Shown here: positions 7,987 to 16,519 of the stretch, piece by piece
Layout of the letters: each line of letters opens with the position of its first letter
How positions within the stretch are numbered: the first letter of the stretch is position 1
Assembly (NCBI GenBank): GCA_016280915.1
Contig: JAEEHQ010000120.1
Coordinates: 1-35,385 of the forward strand
Source of the DNA: Bacteroidales bacterium
GTDB taxonomy: Bacteria > Bacteroidota > Bacteroidia > Bacteroidales > P3
Length of the DNA stretch: 35,385 nt
Direction of reading: 5' to 3'
Position numbers and translations under genes: made by a program
Notes under the pieces: model-generated
Told to the model about the DNA's origin: nothing
Seen by the model: only the letters and a program-made list of their open reading frames with translations
Database searches by the model: none

Positions 7987-8985
7987 ATGGAAACGTTAGA
8001 TTTTGGAAAATATTGTGTCCTTGGGCTTTCGCCCATGGATGATATCAGCGACATGCCTTTCCGCGAGCTCTGTAAGAGTTTTGGGGCCGACCTGCTCATC
8101 ACCGAGTTCATCGCCTCCGAAGCTCTCAACCGCGAGGCCGAGAAAAGCTATCGCAAGATGCGCTTCACCCCTGCCCAACACCCTATTGGAATCCAGATTT
8201 TTGGAGCCAACGAAGAGGAGTTGGTGCAATGTGTCGATATCGTGGAGGCTCAGCAGCCCGATTTCATCGACATCAATTGGGGCTGCCCCGTTCGCAAGGT
8301 GGCCGGCAAGGGTGCCGGCAGCGGTATCCTCAAGGATATTCCAAAAATGCTGCGAATCACCGAGGCGGTGGTTCGTCGTGCCCACCTTCCTGTCACCGTC
8401 AAGACCCGTCTTGGCTACGACGCTGACGACAAACCCATCGTAGAACTGGCCGAACGGCTGCAGGATGTAGGTATCGCCGCCCTCAGCATCCACGGCCGCA
8501 CCAAGACCCAGATGTACCAAGGCTCGGCTGATTGGACCCTCATCGGTGAGGTAAAGAACAATCCCCGCATGCACATACCCATCTTCGGCAACGGCGACAT
8601 AGTCACTCCTCAGCAGGCGGTGGAGGCTAAGCAGAAGTATGGTGTCGACGGCATCCTTATCGGCCGTGGTGCCATTGGCAATCCCTGGATTTTCGAGCAA
8701 ACACAACGACTTCTACGTGGCGTAACCGAACGTCCCATCACAGTTCAAGAAAGGGTGGACATTTGCCGCAGGCATCTTATAGCTGCCGTGGAATTTAAAG
8801 GGGAGCACACCGCCATGTTCGAAATGCGCAAACACTATGGCGGCTATTTCAAAGGACTCTACGACTTCAAGCAGTTCCGCATACCTTTAGTCAACACCAC
8901 CACACTCGAAGAGGCAGAAGTGATTCTGGATAAGATTGCCCTGCATTATCAAGATAACAATTACAATGCCAATACCTTACGATGA
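7987..8985 (+). CDS. dusB: tRNA-dihydrouridine synthase
   Basis: This FMN enzyme reduces uridines of the tRNA D-loop to dihydrouridine. The 332-residue product shows the TIM-barrel signature: LSPMDDISDMPFR near the N-terminus, the catalytic cysteine in INWGCPVRKVAGKGAGSGIL (Cys100), VKTRLGYD, ALSIHGRTKTQMYQG, and the FMN phosphate site IFGNGDI plus DGILIGRGAIGNPWIF. The frame is open upstream to 7927, but the promoter at 7969-7977 lies inside that extension, so METLDFGK at 7987 is chosen as the start. The subgroup (DusB-like) is assigned from general resemblance and is less certain than the family. Confidence 0.93.
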   Translation: METLDFGKYCVLGLSPMDDISDMPFRELCKSFGADLLITEFIASEALNREAEKSYRKMRFTPAQHPIGIQIFGANEEELVQCVDIVEAQQPDFIDINWGCPVRKVAGKGAGSGILKDIPKMLRITEAVVRRAHLPVTVKTRLGYDADDKPIVELAERLQDVGIAALSIHGRTKTQMYQGSADWTLIGEVKNNPRMHIPIFGNGDIVTPQQAVEAKQKYGVDGILIGRGAIGNPWIFEQTQRLLRGVTERPITVQERVDICRRHLIAAVEFKGEHTAMFEMRKHYGGYFKGLYDFKQFRIPLVNTTTLEEAEVILDKIALHYQDNNYNANTLR

Positions 8986-9050
8986 TATCGCAATAGGTAG
9001 CCACCTACAGGATGGTTCCCTGAAAACCCACAGTAAGAACATCATTTATA

Positions 9051-9140
9051 TTACATTTAGATTATGTTTTGTTTATATTTTGTTTATACTTAGTTTATCT
9101 TTATTAATCAAAATAAAATCAAATACTAATCTAAATGTAA
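9051..9140. repeat. Inverted repeat with internal 11-bp tandem duplication
   Basis: The arms TTACATTTAGATTA (9051-9064) and TAATCTAAATGTAA (9127-9140) are perfect 14-bp inverted copies. Between them lies an AT-rich stretch with TTTTGTTTATA repeated twice without a gap (9067-9088). The element occupies the 265-bp gap between convergent dusB and glpQ, so it may act as a bidirectional terminator structure or be a small mobile relic. A pair of GGAGTTAC words follows at about 9152-9180. Confidence 0.6.
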
Positions 9141-9250
9141 ACTAATAGGTGGAGTTACTGTTGAGTTAGTGCGGAGTTACATACCAATTACTTTATTCTT
9201 GATGCTTGGATATGTACTTTGCGAAACTGGTGAAGAATCTTGCCGATTAC

Positions 9251-10219
9251 CTACCGCATCTTCCTCATATCCAAATACCTTAATAATTCTTTACACCTAT
9301 CACTTTGTATGATAGTGGTTCCTTGATTAAGTATCCATCCCCAGCTTTCGTCGGGCTGGAAGAGCTCCACGGCTCGGTCATCGTCGTGGCCGGCGTTGAG
9401 CGATGGCCATATTGAGTTCATCCAAATCTTGATACCGGCATTGCGCAACCGTTCTAAGTTTTGTTTGGCAGTTTCGTTGAACTCACTCATATTGCATTCA
9501 ACAGCCACCGGTTTAACTTTCAGAAAGGCGGTGATAATATCTACACTTTCCGGCTGGTCGATGCTCACTACCGGCATATAGAGGATGCCTCGGTCGCCTA
9601 TCTCTTCGGGTGACAACTGGTCAGCATGGGACAGCCTTTGCCCATAGATTATCATGGCATCTACCGCGGTGGAATGCTCTTGCGAGAGTTGGTGCAAAGG
9701 TGCACCCGACTTGACGACAACTTGCCCCTGCGTACCCGTTTTCTCCACCAATGCCAACACCTCCTCATAGTACTGGTATCCTTTGTCAATATTCACCAAA
9801 ATCTTACCCTTGCACAACTCCAACGCCTCTTGCAGGGTGGGAACATGGTTACGAGTGAGGCAGGCCCCATGCATGGCCTTCAGCCTCAGTTCGGCAATCT
9901 CAGAGTAAGTGTGTTCGTCGACACGACCGTGGCCATTGGTGGTACGGTCGATGGTAGGGTCGTGCATCAAAATCAGCACACCGTCCTTGGTGCGTTGGAG
10001 GTCAATTTCCACCATATCCACACCTTGTTCAATACAGCTTGCTATGGCTGGCAGGGAATTCTCGGGATGATTACGCCAGTCGCCTCGATGGGCCACAACC
10101 AACACATACTTAGGGTTATGAAGCATCTGTTCGAGCAATATAGCCGACCGTTGTTGTGCCAACCCTCCAAAGGCCATCCAACACATCAAAACAAAAAGTC
10201 CAATCTTTTTCATGTTCAA
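9251..10219 (-). CDS. Glycerophosphodiester phosphodiesterase, exported
   Basis: This protein hydrolyses glycerophosphodiesters to glycerol 3-phosphate and an alcohol. The 322 residues begin with a signal peptide (MNMKKIGLFVLMCWMAFGGLAQ; the start could also be Met3 at 10213), so it acts in the periplasm. GDPD catalytic features are intact: AHRGDWRNHPENS with His44-Arg45 and Glu53, DMVEIDLQRTKDG with Glu71 and Asp73, and LMHDPTIDRTTNG with His86. It is monocistronic. The upstream region holds a promoter 200 nt away with a terminator hairpin in between, suggesting attenuation or a separate small RNA. Confidence 0.93.
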   Translation of the reverse strand: MNMKKIGLFVLMCWMAFGGLAQQRSAILLEQMLHNPKYVLVVAHRGDWRNHPENSLPAIASCIEQGVDMVEIDLQRTKDGVLILMHDPTIDRTTNGHGRVDEHTYSEIAELRLKAMHGACLTRNHVPTLQEALELCKGKILVNIDKGYQYYEEVLALVEKTGTQGQVVVKSGAPLHQLSQEHSTAVDAMIIYGQRLSHADQLSPEEIGDRGILYMPVVSIDQPESVDIITAFLKVKPVAVECNMSEFNETAKQNLERLRNAGIKIWMNSIWPSLNAGHDDDRAVELFQPDESWGWILNQGTTIIQSDRCKELLRYLDMRKMR

Positions 10220-10294
10220 TACTATTTAAAACATATTCAATTAAATCACAATCTGTTCTAACCATTTCCCCTCACGAAAAACTCTTACTACAAG

Positions 10295-10418
10295 AAAAAG
10301 GGTCTGTCATCACTACAGACCCTAAAAACACTACATACTAACCATTTATTAATTGTTCAAAGTGGTTCAATTCTTGCCACAAGATACTTTGAAGATGAAA
10401 AGTCTTTTGACCTTTTTT
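10295..10418 (-). ncRNA. Candidate small RNA or glpQ leader
   Basis: Transcription from the promoter at 10424-10455 would start near 10418 and meet a strong intrinsic terminator ending near 10295, giving an RNA of about 120 nt with no useful reading frame. A weak hairpin (AAGGTC/GACTTTT) lies near the 5' end and GTGG...CCAC near the middle. I match it to no known RNA family. Readthrough would make it the leader of glpQ. Confidence 0.35.
10300..10322 (-). terminator. Intrinsic terminator upstream of glpQ
   Basis: GGGTCTGT (10300-10307) and ACAGACCC (10315-10322) are perfect arms around a 7-nt loop, extended by one A-T pair. On the minus strand the stem is followed by five T bases. It lies 80 nt upstream of glpQ and about 100 nt downstream of a promoter on the same strand. 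Confidence 0.75.
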
Positions 10419-10423
10419 CGGAT

Positions 10424-10474
10424 GCAAAAATACAATCTTTTTCACGACAGGGAAATCACCATTTGTAGTGATTT
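10424..10474 (-). promoter_or_regulatory. Promoter with overlapping dyad upstream of glpQ
   Basis: On the minus strand TATTTTTGC (10432-10424) matches TAnnTTTGC, with TTTC 19 nt upstream (10455-10452). A dyad, AAATCAC (10453-10459) and GTGATTT (10468-10474), overlaps the -33 element, a position expected for a repressor operator. Confidence 0.6.
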
Positions 10475-10603
10475 TCGCCTTACCTATCTAAACTTGATTC
10501 CACCTCCAAACAACTAATAATGATCTTTAGGGCCTGCTCATCAGGGGGTTAGTTCTTTCTCTCTTTTTTTATTCTACATAATCCTTTTCCTTTACATAAC
10601 CCA

Positions 10604-11770
10604 TCATTCCACCTCGATGTAATTGACTACCTCACCGAGGGCATCGCGCTCGGGATATAGCGACCCTGTGGGGAAGACCCGACCGGCCAGTTCGGCCGTG
10701 CCTTGGTAGGCCTTTACGATGTCAGACGTCTGATGCTCCAATGGTATGTTCAACTCAAAATAGCCCTGCTCGTCGGAGACTGTTTCCTCCTCCCCTACCC
10801 TAATCTTCACGTGCGCCACCATGTGGTCCGTTCCGCTCTGGCGGGTATAACCCACCACATGACCGTAGTAGCTTGGCTGTCGTTTCACTACCAAAGAAAC
10901 CTCTCGTTGCATTGTCACCATGGTATCCAACACTTCAAACCCTGGCTGCTCATAATGCAGCACTACCTTATCCCCTGCATATTTGCGCGGTATGTTGTTA
11001 AAAGTTAGGGTTGCCGGTAGCCCATGAATGGTGTCGGCATACACCGTTTCACTTAGGGTAAAGGTCACCACCCCTTCATCGGCAAAAAGGTTGGCGTTAA
11101 TGGGCGGTAGCTCCGTTACTTCCAGCGTTATGGCCGTGGGCCTGCTGGCCAACACCCCTGTTCCTATCACCATCAGCACGGCAATGGCCATCGTGCCCAT
11201 ACGCACAGCCTTGCGACGCTTGAGGTTGCGCCGATAGCGTTGCCAAAGGTCGTCGAACTCCAACCCCAACATCTTGCTCACTATCTGGGTATAGGCACGC
11301 TCGCGCCACAGAGCCTTGGGCAACGAGGCCACCTCCTCATGGATGTTGGCGCCCAGATAGGCCATCGAAAGGTGCTCTTTGATGACTGGGTTGAAACACT
11401 CTGTGGCAGGGTCGCCGCTGCCGGGTATGCCATCCACCACAAAGAGCAAAATCTGGTCTTTACGCCCTGCTTCAATATAATACAGTATCTCTTTCCCCAC
11501 CCACATCGATTGTGCCGAGGCAGGTGAGCAAACCACAATCAGATAGCGCGAACTGCTCAACCGTTGCTGCAATTCGTCGTTCAGATTGCCCGGCTGGATG
11601 TCGGTCTCGGCAAAAAAGACCGGTTTCATGGGATTCTTCTCAAGCGAGTACATCCGCATGGTGGTAGTGGGCAGCGAGTAGTGCTCCAACTTTTTCTGCA
11701 ACCGGTAAGCCTCCTTAGCATCCTGATGATTATAAGAGATAAAGGCAAAATATTTATACTTATCTTCCAT
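10604..11770 (-). CDS. Membrane-anchored TIR-domain protein
   Basis: This 388-residue protein starts at MEDKYKYF (an upstream Met at 11794 is possible). The TIR domain covers about 5-150: box 1 FAFISYNHQDAKEA, box 2 region FFAETDIQPGNLNDELQQRL, LIVVCSPASAQSMW, then VGKEI with Glu94 at the catalytic position of NAD-cleaving TIR domains. A membrane helix lies at about 191-209 (MGTMAIAVLMVIGTGVLAS). After it come beta-rich domains; the last (about 300-365, GHVVGYTRQSG ... VSDEQGYFELNIPL) resembles a carboxypeptidase-regulatory-like sandwich. Topology by the basic flank (RRNLKRRKAVR) puts TIR inside and the beta region outside. It is the third gene of the channel-TPR-TIR operon, 54 nt after the TPR gene. 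NADase activity is inferred. Confidence 0.9.
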   Translation of the reverse strand: MEDKYKYFAFISYNHQDAKEAYRLQKKLEHYSLPTTTMRMYSLEKNPMKPVFFAETDIQPGNLNDELQQRLSSSRYLIVVCSPASAQSMWVGKEILYYIEAGRKDQILLFVVDGIPGSGDPATECFNPVIKEHLSMAYLGANIHEEVASLPKALWRERAYTQIVSKMLGLEFDDLWQRYRRNLKRRKAVRMGTMAIAVLMVIGTGVLASRPTAITLEVTELPPINANLFADEGVVTFTLSETVYADTIHGLPATLTFNNIPRKYAGDKVVLHYEQPGFEVLDTMVTMQREVSLVVKRQPSYYGHVVGYTRQSGTDHMVAHVKIRVGEEETVSDEQGYFELNIPLEHQTSDIVKAYQGTAELAGRVFPTGSLYPERDALGEVVNYIEVE

Positions 11771-11824
11771 TGCAATACAATAATTCGTGGTCAACTCTTT
11801 CTGTCATCGTTTCGATAACTCACA

Positions 11825-14392
11825 TTATTCCTTATCCTGATTGCCCAATGCCTCAAGGCATTCGGTCACCCTTCGCTGTATCTTCTCCACCTGCTTGGGG
11901 TCGGCATCTTCCAATCCTTTGACGATATCCAACGCTTGCTGACTCTTTTCCAATGCCCGACGATGGTCGCCCATCCTACGGTAGCATGAACCCATGCTGT
12001 AGCACACATTGGCAACTGCCATGCTGCGCTCGCCTTTCAGCTCCTGCTGCAAGGGGAGCAAGACCGCATATTCTTTCAAGGCCTCCTCATACTTTTCAAA
12101 GGAATAGTGCAGCAAAGCTATATGGTTGCGCAATACGGCTTCCTGGGTGCGTGAATCCTGGTTTTGCTGTGCATCCTTTTGTACCCAGGTCAACCCTTTT
12201 TGTAAGATCTTCAATGCCTTGGCATAATTGCCCATCCTGCGTTGGCATTGGCTCATGGCAACGTACTCACCAACCATTTCGGCACTTCCTTCTCCATAGA
12301 TGGTCACCAGCTGGTGACAGCGGCGTTCATGCATCTTCAGAGCCATGGCATAATCCCTCCGACTAGAATAAAGTGAGGCCAACAGGCTATAGGTGTCAGC
12401 CAGAACCAGATTACCCTCGCCCTGCACCTTCTCCTCAATGGCAGCCGCCTGCTGAAAGAAGGCAATAGCCTGTGCCGTGTCGCCCTGCATCTGGTGCGTA
12501 AGACCCATATTTACCAGGGTAACAGCCAGCTGAGGATGTTCTCTGCCCAGTACTACTTGCTGTATCTTCATGGCCTTATCAAAATAGTTCTGTGCCTCGT
12601 CATATTGGTCTTTGTTGAAACTTAACGCCCCTAAATCCACATACGACAAAGCCACTTCGGCCGACTCCTCACCAAAGGTTTTCTGGCGAATGGAGAGGGC
12701 TTTCTGGCACATCTCATAGGCATGCTCTTGGTCGCCCTGCTCACGGTAGAGGTTGCTGATGTTGGAGTAGAGCGAAGCCACGTCGGGATGATTCTCACCT
12801 AGGGCTTTCACCATGATGGGTAGTGCTTTCTGCTGTATTTCAATAGCTTTATCCATTTCGCCACGATTGTAATAAACAGCAGCCATGTTGTTGTAAACGG
12901 TGGCCACACCGGGGTGGCCCTCCCCCAGCATCCGTTGCTGGAGTGCCAAAGCCTTACCATACATTTCCAAAGACTGTGTCTCCTTGCCCTGCTTGTCATA
13001 CACCAACCCTATGTTTGAGTAGGTGACCGCAACAATGGGATGTTCTTCACCTACGTTTTTCAACGCTATGGCCAACGACTTTTGGTACATCTCTTGGGCT
13101 TTGTCGTACTCACCCTGGTTAGAATAAAGGAAGCCTAGATTGTTGTATATGGTTGTCATGCGGTAATCCTCTGCACCCATCAACTTCTCGCCTATCTTCA
13201 ACGCCTTGAATGCCTGCGCCATTGCTTTCTCATGACTGCCAAGACTATAGTACACAGGGCTTAGGCTGGCATAGGTCATCGCCACATCGGCACTTTCCTC
13301 CCCATAGGCCTTGCGTTGCAAAACAAGGGCCTTCTCGTACATCGATGCCGAGGAATCATACTTGCCCAACTTGTCGTAAATGTTGCCTAAAATGAAATAG
13401 GTAGAAGCCTCTTCTATGTCCTCACGCTCTTGGCGCGACTGCTGAAGGGCGAGGATACGCTGTTCCAAAGCCAACGCCTCGGCATAATGGGCGGCGAAGT
13501 CGGTCAAATAGTCGGCATAGTCGCGTATTAGCCCAATGCTGTCGGGGTGGAAACCCATTCGGTTCTTGAGACACAGCGCCGCCGAGTCATGCTGTACCAA
13601 CATCTTATACACATCAGCCTTGTCCTTCAGGTCTTCCATCAAATGCGCTGCCACAGCATCCTCCCGCGCCTGTTGCTCCTGACGCTGGAGCTTGTTGGCA
13701 TTGTATTCAGCTGCCAGCTGTTCCACATTGTCGGGGATGACTATGATTTTTTGCAGTTCCTCCCAGTTGCCCTCGGTCTTCAGCCTCAGTCGCAACCGCG
13801 CCACCGAATCCAGCGACTGGTAGTCGATTGAGGCCAACCGTTCCGCCTCGGCCTCTATTCGGCTGTTGCTCTCGTAGTAGTCTTGGCTGAACTGGCGGTA
13901 TTCCCGCTCCATGGCTTGGTAGCGCTCATTTTCGGCATAGGCCGCACCCAACACGGTTTTCAGCGAGTCCAATTGGTCCTCATACTGTGCTATCATCCTG
14001 CGATATTGTTTACGCATATTCCGCACATAGGCAGTTGAGTGGGCAGCCTTTTCTTCTTTGTTTTCCAGGATGATGACTACATCGTTATGGGCATCCAGCA
14101 GTTGGGGCTCGTTCAGCTGGGGCGAAACCAGCTGATAGCCTTCTTTCATGATTGAAGTGAAACGGAAAAAACCGTCGCTGGTCTTAACCACGGGCACCTG
14201 CCAACGGCCAGCGGCATCGGATGACACTTCGGTATTCACCTTTACACGTACGCCCTGCAACGGCACTAAGGTATTGCCCTTCGTGTCGGGGTAGGTTATC
14301 TTCCTCACCGTGCCCTTCATGGTCACGGTCTTTTGTGCTGAACCCATACAGGTCAAGCAACAAAAGGCGATTATAAGCAGTAGTTTTCTCAT
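11825..14392 (-). CDS. Exported tetratricopeptide-repeat protein (kinesin-light-chain type)
   Basis: The 855-residue product has a signal peptide (MRKLLLIIAFCCLTCMGSAQ). A carboxypeptidase-regulatory-like beta domain follows at about 22-110 (MKGTVRKITYPDTKGN ... VKVNTEVSSDAAGRWQVP), then a coiled coil at about 125-190. From about 292 to 845 there are roughly a dozen TPR units with the 42-residue kinesin-light-chain period, for example HPDVASLYSNISNLYREQG and HPGVATVYNNMAAVYYNRG. It probably works in the periplasm as a protein-binding scaffold. It lies 29 nt after the channel gene and 54 nt before the TIR gene. Its N-terminal fold resembles the C-terminal domain of the TIR protein, suggesting partners on the same side of the membrane (inference). 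Confidence 0.9.
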   Translation of the reverse strand: MRKLLLIIAFCCLTCMGSAQKTVTMKGTVRKITYPDTKGNTLVPLQGVRVKVNTEVSSDAAGRWQVPVVKTSDGFFRFTSIMKEGYQLVSPQLNEPQLLDAHNDVVIILENKEEKAAHSTAYVRNMRKQYRRMIAQYEDQLDSLKTVLGAAYAENERYQAMEREYRQFSQDYYESNSRIEAEAERLASIDYQSLDSVARLRLRLKTEGNWEELQKIIVIPDNVEQLAAEYNANKLQRQEQQAREDAVAAHLMEDLKDKADVYKMLVQHDSAALCLKNRMGFHPDSIGLIRDYADYLTDFAAHYAEALALEQRILALQQSRQEREDIEEASTYFILGNIYDKLGKYDSSASMYEKALVLQRKAYGEESADVAMTYASLSPVYYSLGSHEKAMAQAFKALKIGEKLMGAEDYRMTTIYNNLGFLYSNQGEYDKAQEMYQKSLAIALKNVGEEHPIVAVTYSNIGLVYDKQGKETQSLEMYGKALALQQRMLGEGHPGVATVYNNMAAVYYNRGEMDKAIEIQQKALPIMVKALGENHPDVASLYSNISNLYREQGDQEHAYEMCQKALSIRQKTFGEESAEVALSYVDLGALSFNKDQYDEAQNYFDKAMKIQQVVLGREHPQLAVTLVNMGLTHQMQGDTAQAIAFFQQAAAIEEKVQGEGNLVLADTYSLLASLYSSRRDYAMALKMHERRCHQLVTIYGEGSAEMVGEYVAMSQCQRRMGNYAKALKILQKGLTWVQKDAQQNQDSRTQEAVLRNHIALLHYSFEKYEEALKEYAVLLPLQQELKGERSMAVANVCYSMGSCYRRMGDHRRALEKSQQALDIVKGLEDADPKQVEKIQRRVTECLEALGNQDKE

Positions 14393-14421
14393 GGTTCATT
14401 GGTTATGTGGTGGTTGTTTGG

Positions 14422-16326
14422 TTATTTCTTTGTTTGGTTGATGACCTCTACCAAGCTATCCAACAGATGACGGTCCTTTTGGCGGTCTTGGTCGGTGAGC
14501 TGGTGATAGGGACAAATGTCGGGGTGGATGAAGTTATTCTTCAAAGTCTTCCTATCCATGGTGGCCAATTCCTCCTGAGAGGGAGAACGATAGCCTATCA
14601 TCAGTTTCTCTGCTATCCAGCGGTTGTGCTCCACATCGGAGAGTACCCACTTGGTCGCTTCATCCACCTGGCTCCAGTTGGCTATGGGCGTCTCGCTCTG
14701 CGGGTCCCAACGCACTCCTGCGCTCCTCAGCTTGGCGGGGAGGTGACTGGCGTTGTAGATGCTCGACCAACGCTCGGGAAGCGAAGAGGCATTCCAATTC
14801 TGTTCGGTATTCTGACACTTCTGCTGGTCGCTGCCCCATTGTTTCATGTAGTACTGATTGATTTCTTTGGCCCATGCCACCTCCTGGCTGTCGCTCACCA
14901 CATTGATGTGCGAAGAACCGAAGAGCTGTATCTTGCTGAACTTTGGCTGTTCCATGATGGAGGCCGCCACTGTCCTGCGGTAGAGCCATACCGGTATCTG
15001 TTGGGAATAAACTATTTCAGGAAGCGTGTGGGCGATGATGGTGTTGCGGCTGTCGTCGTCGAAACAAACGGCGAGGGTTAATAGTTGCTTGGGGTCCACC
15101 GCCTGTGCTGCCAGCTCGTCCTGCAACATGGGTGCCGGTATCTCCGACTGCACAAACTCAAATTCTAAGTCCACAAAGTCCTTTTCCTCTTCAACCGTGT
15201 TGACAAAACGTTCCTGCTCGCCCGTCATATCCAATCGTCGGAAGGTGTAATGGCAATACTGGAAGAGTGTGTGATGCCTGCCCACATAGTCCTCCATCCA
15301 TCGGCGGCAGTCGGGTTCGACACAGGTCACTTTTGTTCGAACGCCTCGCAGCACATAGTTGGGATAATGGGCTATAAAAGCCATTTCGTTGGCCAAAGCC
15401 TCACCCATCTGCGACATGCCCAAAATAACCATGTGCACAAATTTCTCGGGATGTTTGTGAAGATTGTCCTCCTCCGTCCGCCAATCCAGCTTGCTGTAGC
15501 GGTTGTCGCCATCCACCAGCAACTCGCGCGCCCACGCCTCGCAGTAGTTGAAGGGATGAAAATTCTTCTCCTGTTTCAGGCCGTAGTTCTGTATTAGGGT
15601 AAAGAATGCCGGGTCGTCAATCATCACATAGCAGGGCGTGGTGGAAGTATCTCCCAGCAGTTCCATGCAGCACTTATAGCTCTCTACATTACGTATGTCG
15701 TGGTCTTTCTGCTGACGATTGCCAACGATAAAGATGGCCGAGGCCTTGCCCACATGCAACCGTTCCAAGTCGGCGTTGCTAATCATATCGGCATGTAGCA
15801 CGGTGATGCGTTTGAAGACCTGTTCCGACAATCTGATTTGCAGCAGCTCTCGCACATCGTCCACCCCATCTTCCACCGCAATCACTATATTGTCCGACTT
15901 CATATCTTCTATTATCGGGGCCACGGACTCAGCAAAGCCCAGCATCAACACATGGTGGTCGAAATGATAGCTTACATCGCCAGATTTCACTTTTATCGAG
16001 CGGCTACGTATCATGTTGGTGATGGTGGCTATCAGCAAACCCTGAAACACCACGCCTCCCACCATTCCTGCCAAGGCGGCCAGCAGCATGGCCATGGCCG
16101 TGGTATGCCCGTTGCCGTAAGCTATATTCGAAAAATGTGCTGGGGTCAGTATATCGGCCAATGCTCGCGGTATCGACCTTTCAAAGCCTAAATTCGAAAT
16201 CAACCAACTATAGAGCAAGACCAATAACAGCCAAGATGCCAGGAAAATAAACACAAAGAGCATCAGTTGTCTGCCCACTCCAGAAGAGAGGATTCTGTCT
16301 ATATGGTGTTTAAAGTTTCTTTTCAT
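14422..16326 (-). CDS. CASTOR/POLLUX-like ion channel with RCK folds and a RyR domain
   Basis: This 634-residue protein has a membrane helix at about 20-43, a loop that may form the pore (about 50-75) and a second helix at about 76-106. A first nucleotide-binding RCK/TrkA-N-like fold follows at 124-205 (HHVLMLGFAESVAPII, IVIAVEDGVDDV) and a second starts near 297 (VHMVILGMSQMGEALANEM). The C-terminal 558-630 is a ryanodine-receptor (RyR) domain: VLSDVEHNRWIAEKLMIGYR and HPDICPYHQLTDQDRQKDRH match its HxxW...GY and HPxxxPYxxL pattern. The architecture matches CASTOR/POLLUX-type cation channels of the envelope. It is first in an operon with an exported TPR protein and a TIR protein, under a consensus promoter. 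Ion selectivity and ligand cannot be read from the sequence. Confidence 0.88.
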   Translation of the reverse strand: MKRNFKHHIDRILSSGVGRQLMLFVFIFLASWLLLVLLYSWLISNLGFERSIPRALADILTPAHFSNIAYGNGHTTAMAMLLAALAGMVGGVVFQGLLIATITNMIRSRSIKVKSGDVSYHFDHHVLMLGFAESVAPIIEDMKSDNIVIAVEDGVDDVRELLQIRLSEQVFKRITVLHADMISNADLERLHVGKASAIFIVGNRQQKDHDIRNVESYKCCMELLGDTSTTPCYVMIDDPAFFTLIQNYGLKQEKNFHPFNYCEAWARELLVDGDNRYSKLDWRTEEDNLHKHPEKFVHMVILGMSQMGEALANEMAFIAHYPNYVLRGVRTKVTCVEPDCRRWMEDYVGRHHTLFQYCHYTFRRLDMTGEQERFVNTVEEEKDFVDLEFEFVQSEIPAPMLQDELAAQAVDPKQLLTLAVCFDDDSRNTIIAHTLPEIVYSQQIPVWLYRRTVAASIMEQPKFSKIQLFGSSHINVVSDSQEVAWAKEINQYYMKQWGSDQQKCQNTEQNWNASSLPERWSSIYNASHLPAKLRSAGVRWDPQSETPIANWSQVDEATKWVLSDVEHNRWIAEKLMIGYRSPSQEELATMDRKTLKNNFIHPDICPYHQLTDQDRQKDRHLLDSLVEVINQTKK

Positions 16327-16449
16327 GATGATTTATTTTTCGAGTTAACGGGTGTAGTCAAGTGATATAGCTATCGATTTAGCAGGCTTTGGAGTTGTCA
16401 CATTTTGTGTTCAAAATAGCCTATCAGCTGTTCACATAAATTAATTTTT

Positions 16450-16481
16450 GCAAAAATACACAAAAACCCAGACATGGCAAA
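16450..16481 (-). promoter_or_regulatory. Consensus promoter of the channel-TPR-TIR operon
   Basis: On the minus strand TTTG (16481-16478), a 19-nt spacer and TATTTTTGC (16458-16450) match the Bacteroides consensus at every fixed base. The predicted RNA has a leader of about 118 nt before the channel start at 16326. Confidence 0.85.
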
Positions 16482-16519
16482 ATCTTTTTTTCACATCACA
16501 CCTTTTGGAACTGGTTTCC

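Larger units (their letters stand above)
10220..10603. other. Intergenic region between the TIR operon and glpQ
   Basis: This 384-bp gap contains no credible protein gene. From high to low coordinates on the minus strand it holds an imperfectly placed dyad (10453-10474), a Bacteroides-type promoter (10424-10455), a leader or small RNA, and an intrinsic terminator (10300-10322). About 80 nt of plain AT-rich sequence then precede the glpQ start. The stretch 10475-10603 just downstream of the TIR gene has T/C-rich runs but no obvious terminator hairpin. Confidence 0.6.

Noticed and set aside
10355..10385. tRNA fragment (a T-arm-like GGTTCAATTC)
   Set aside because: The flanking bases do not form the required 5-bp stem and there is no acceptor or anticodon arm.
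12808..13395. Short ORFs inside the TPR gene
   Set aside because: Shadow frames created by the repeated codon pattern of the TPR array.
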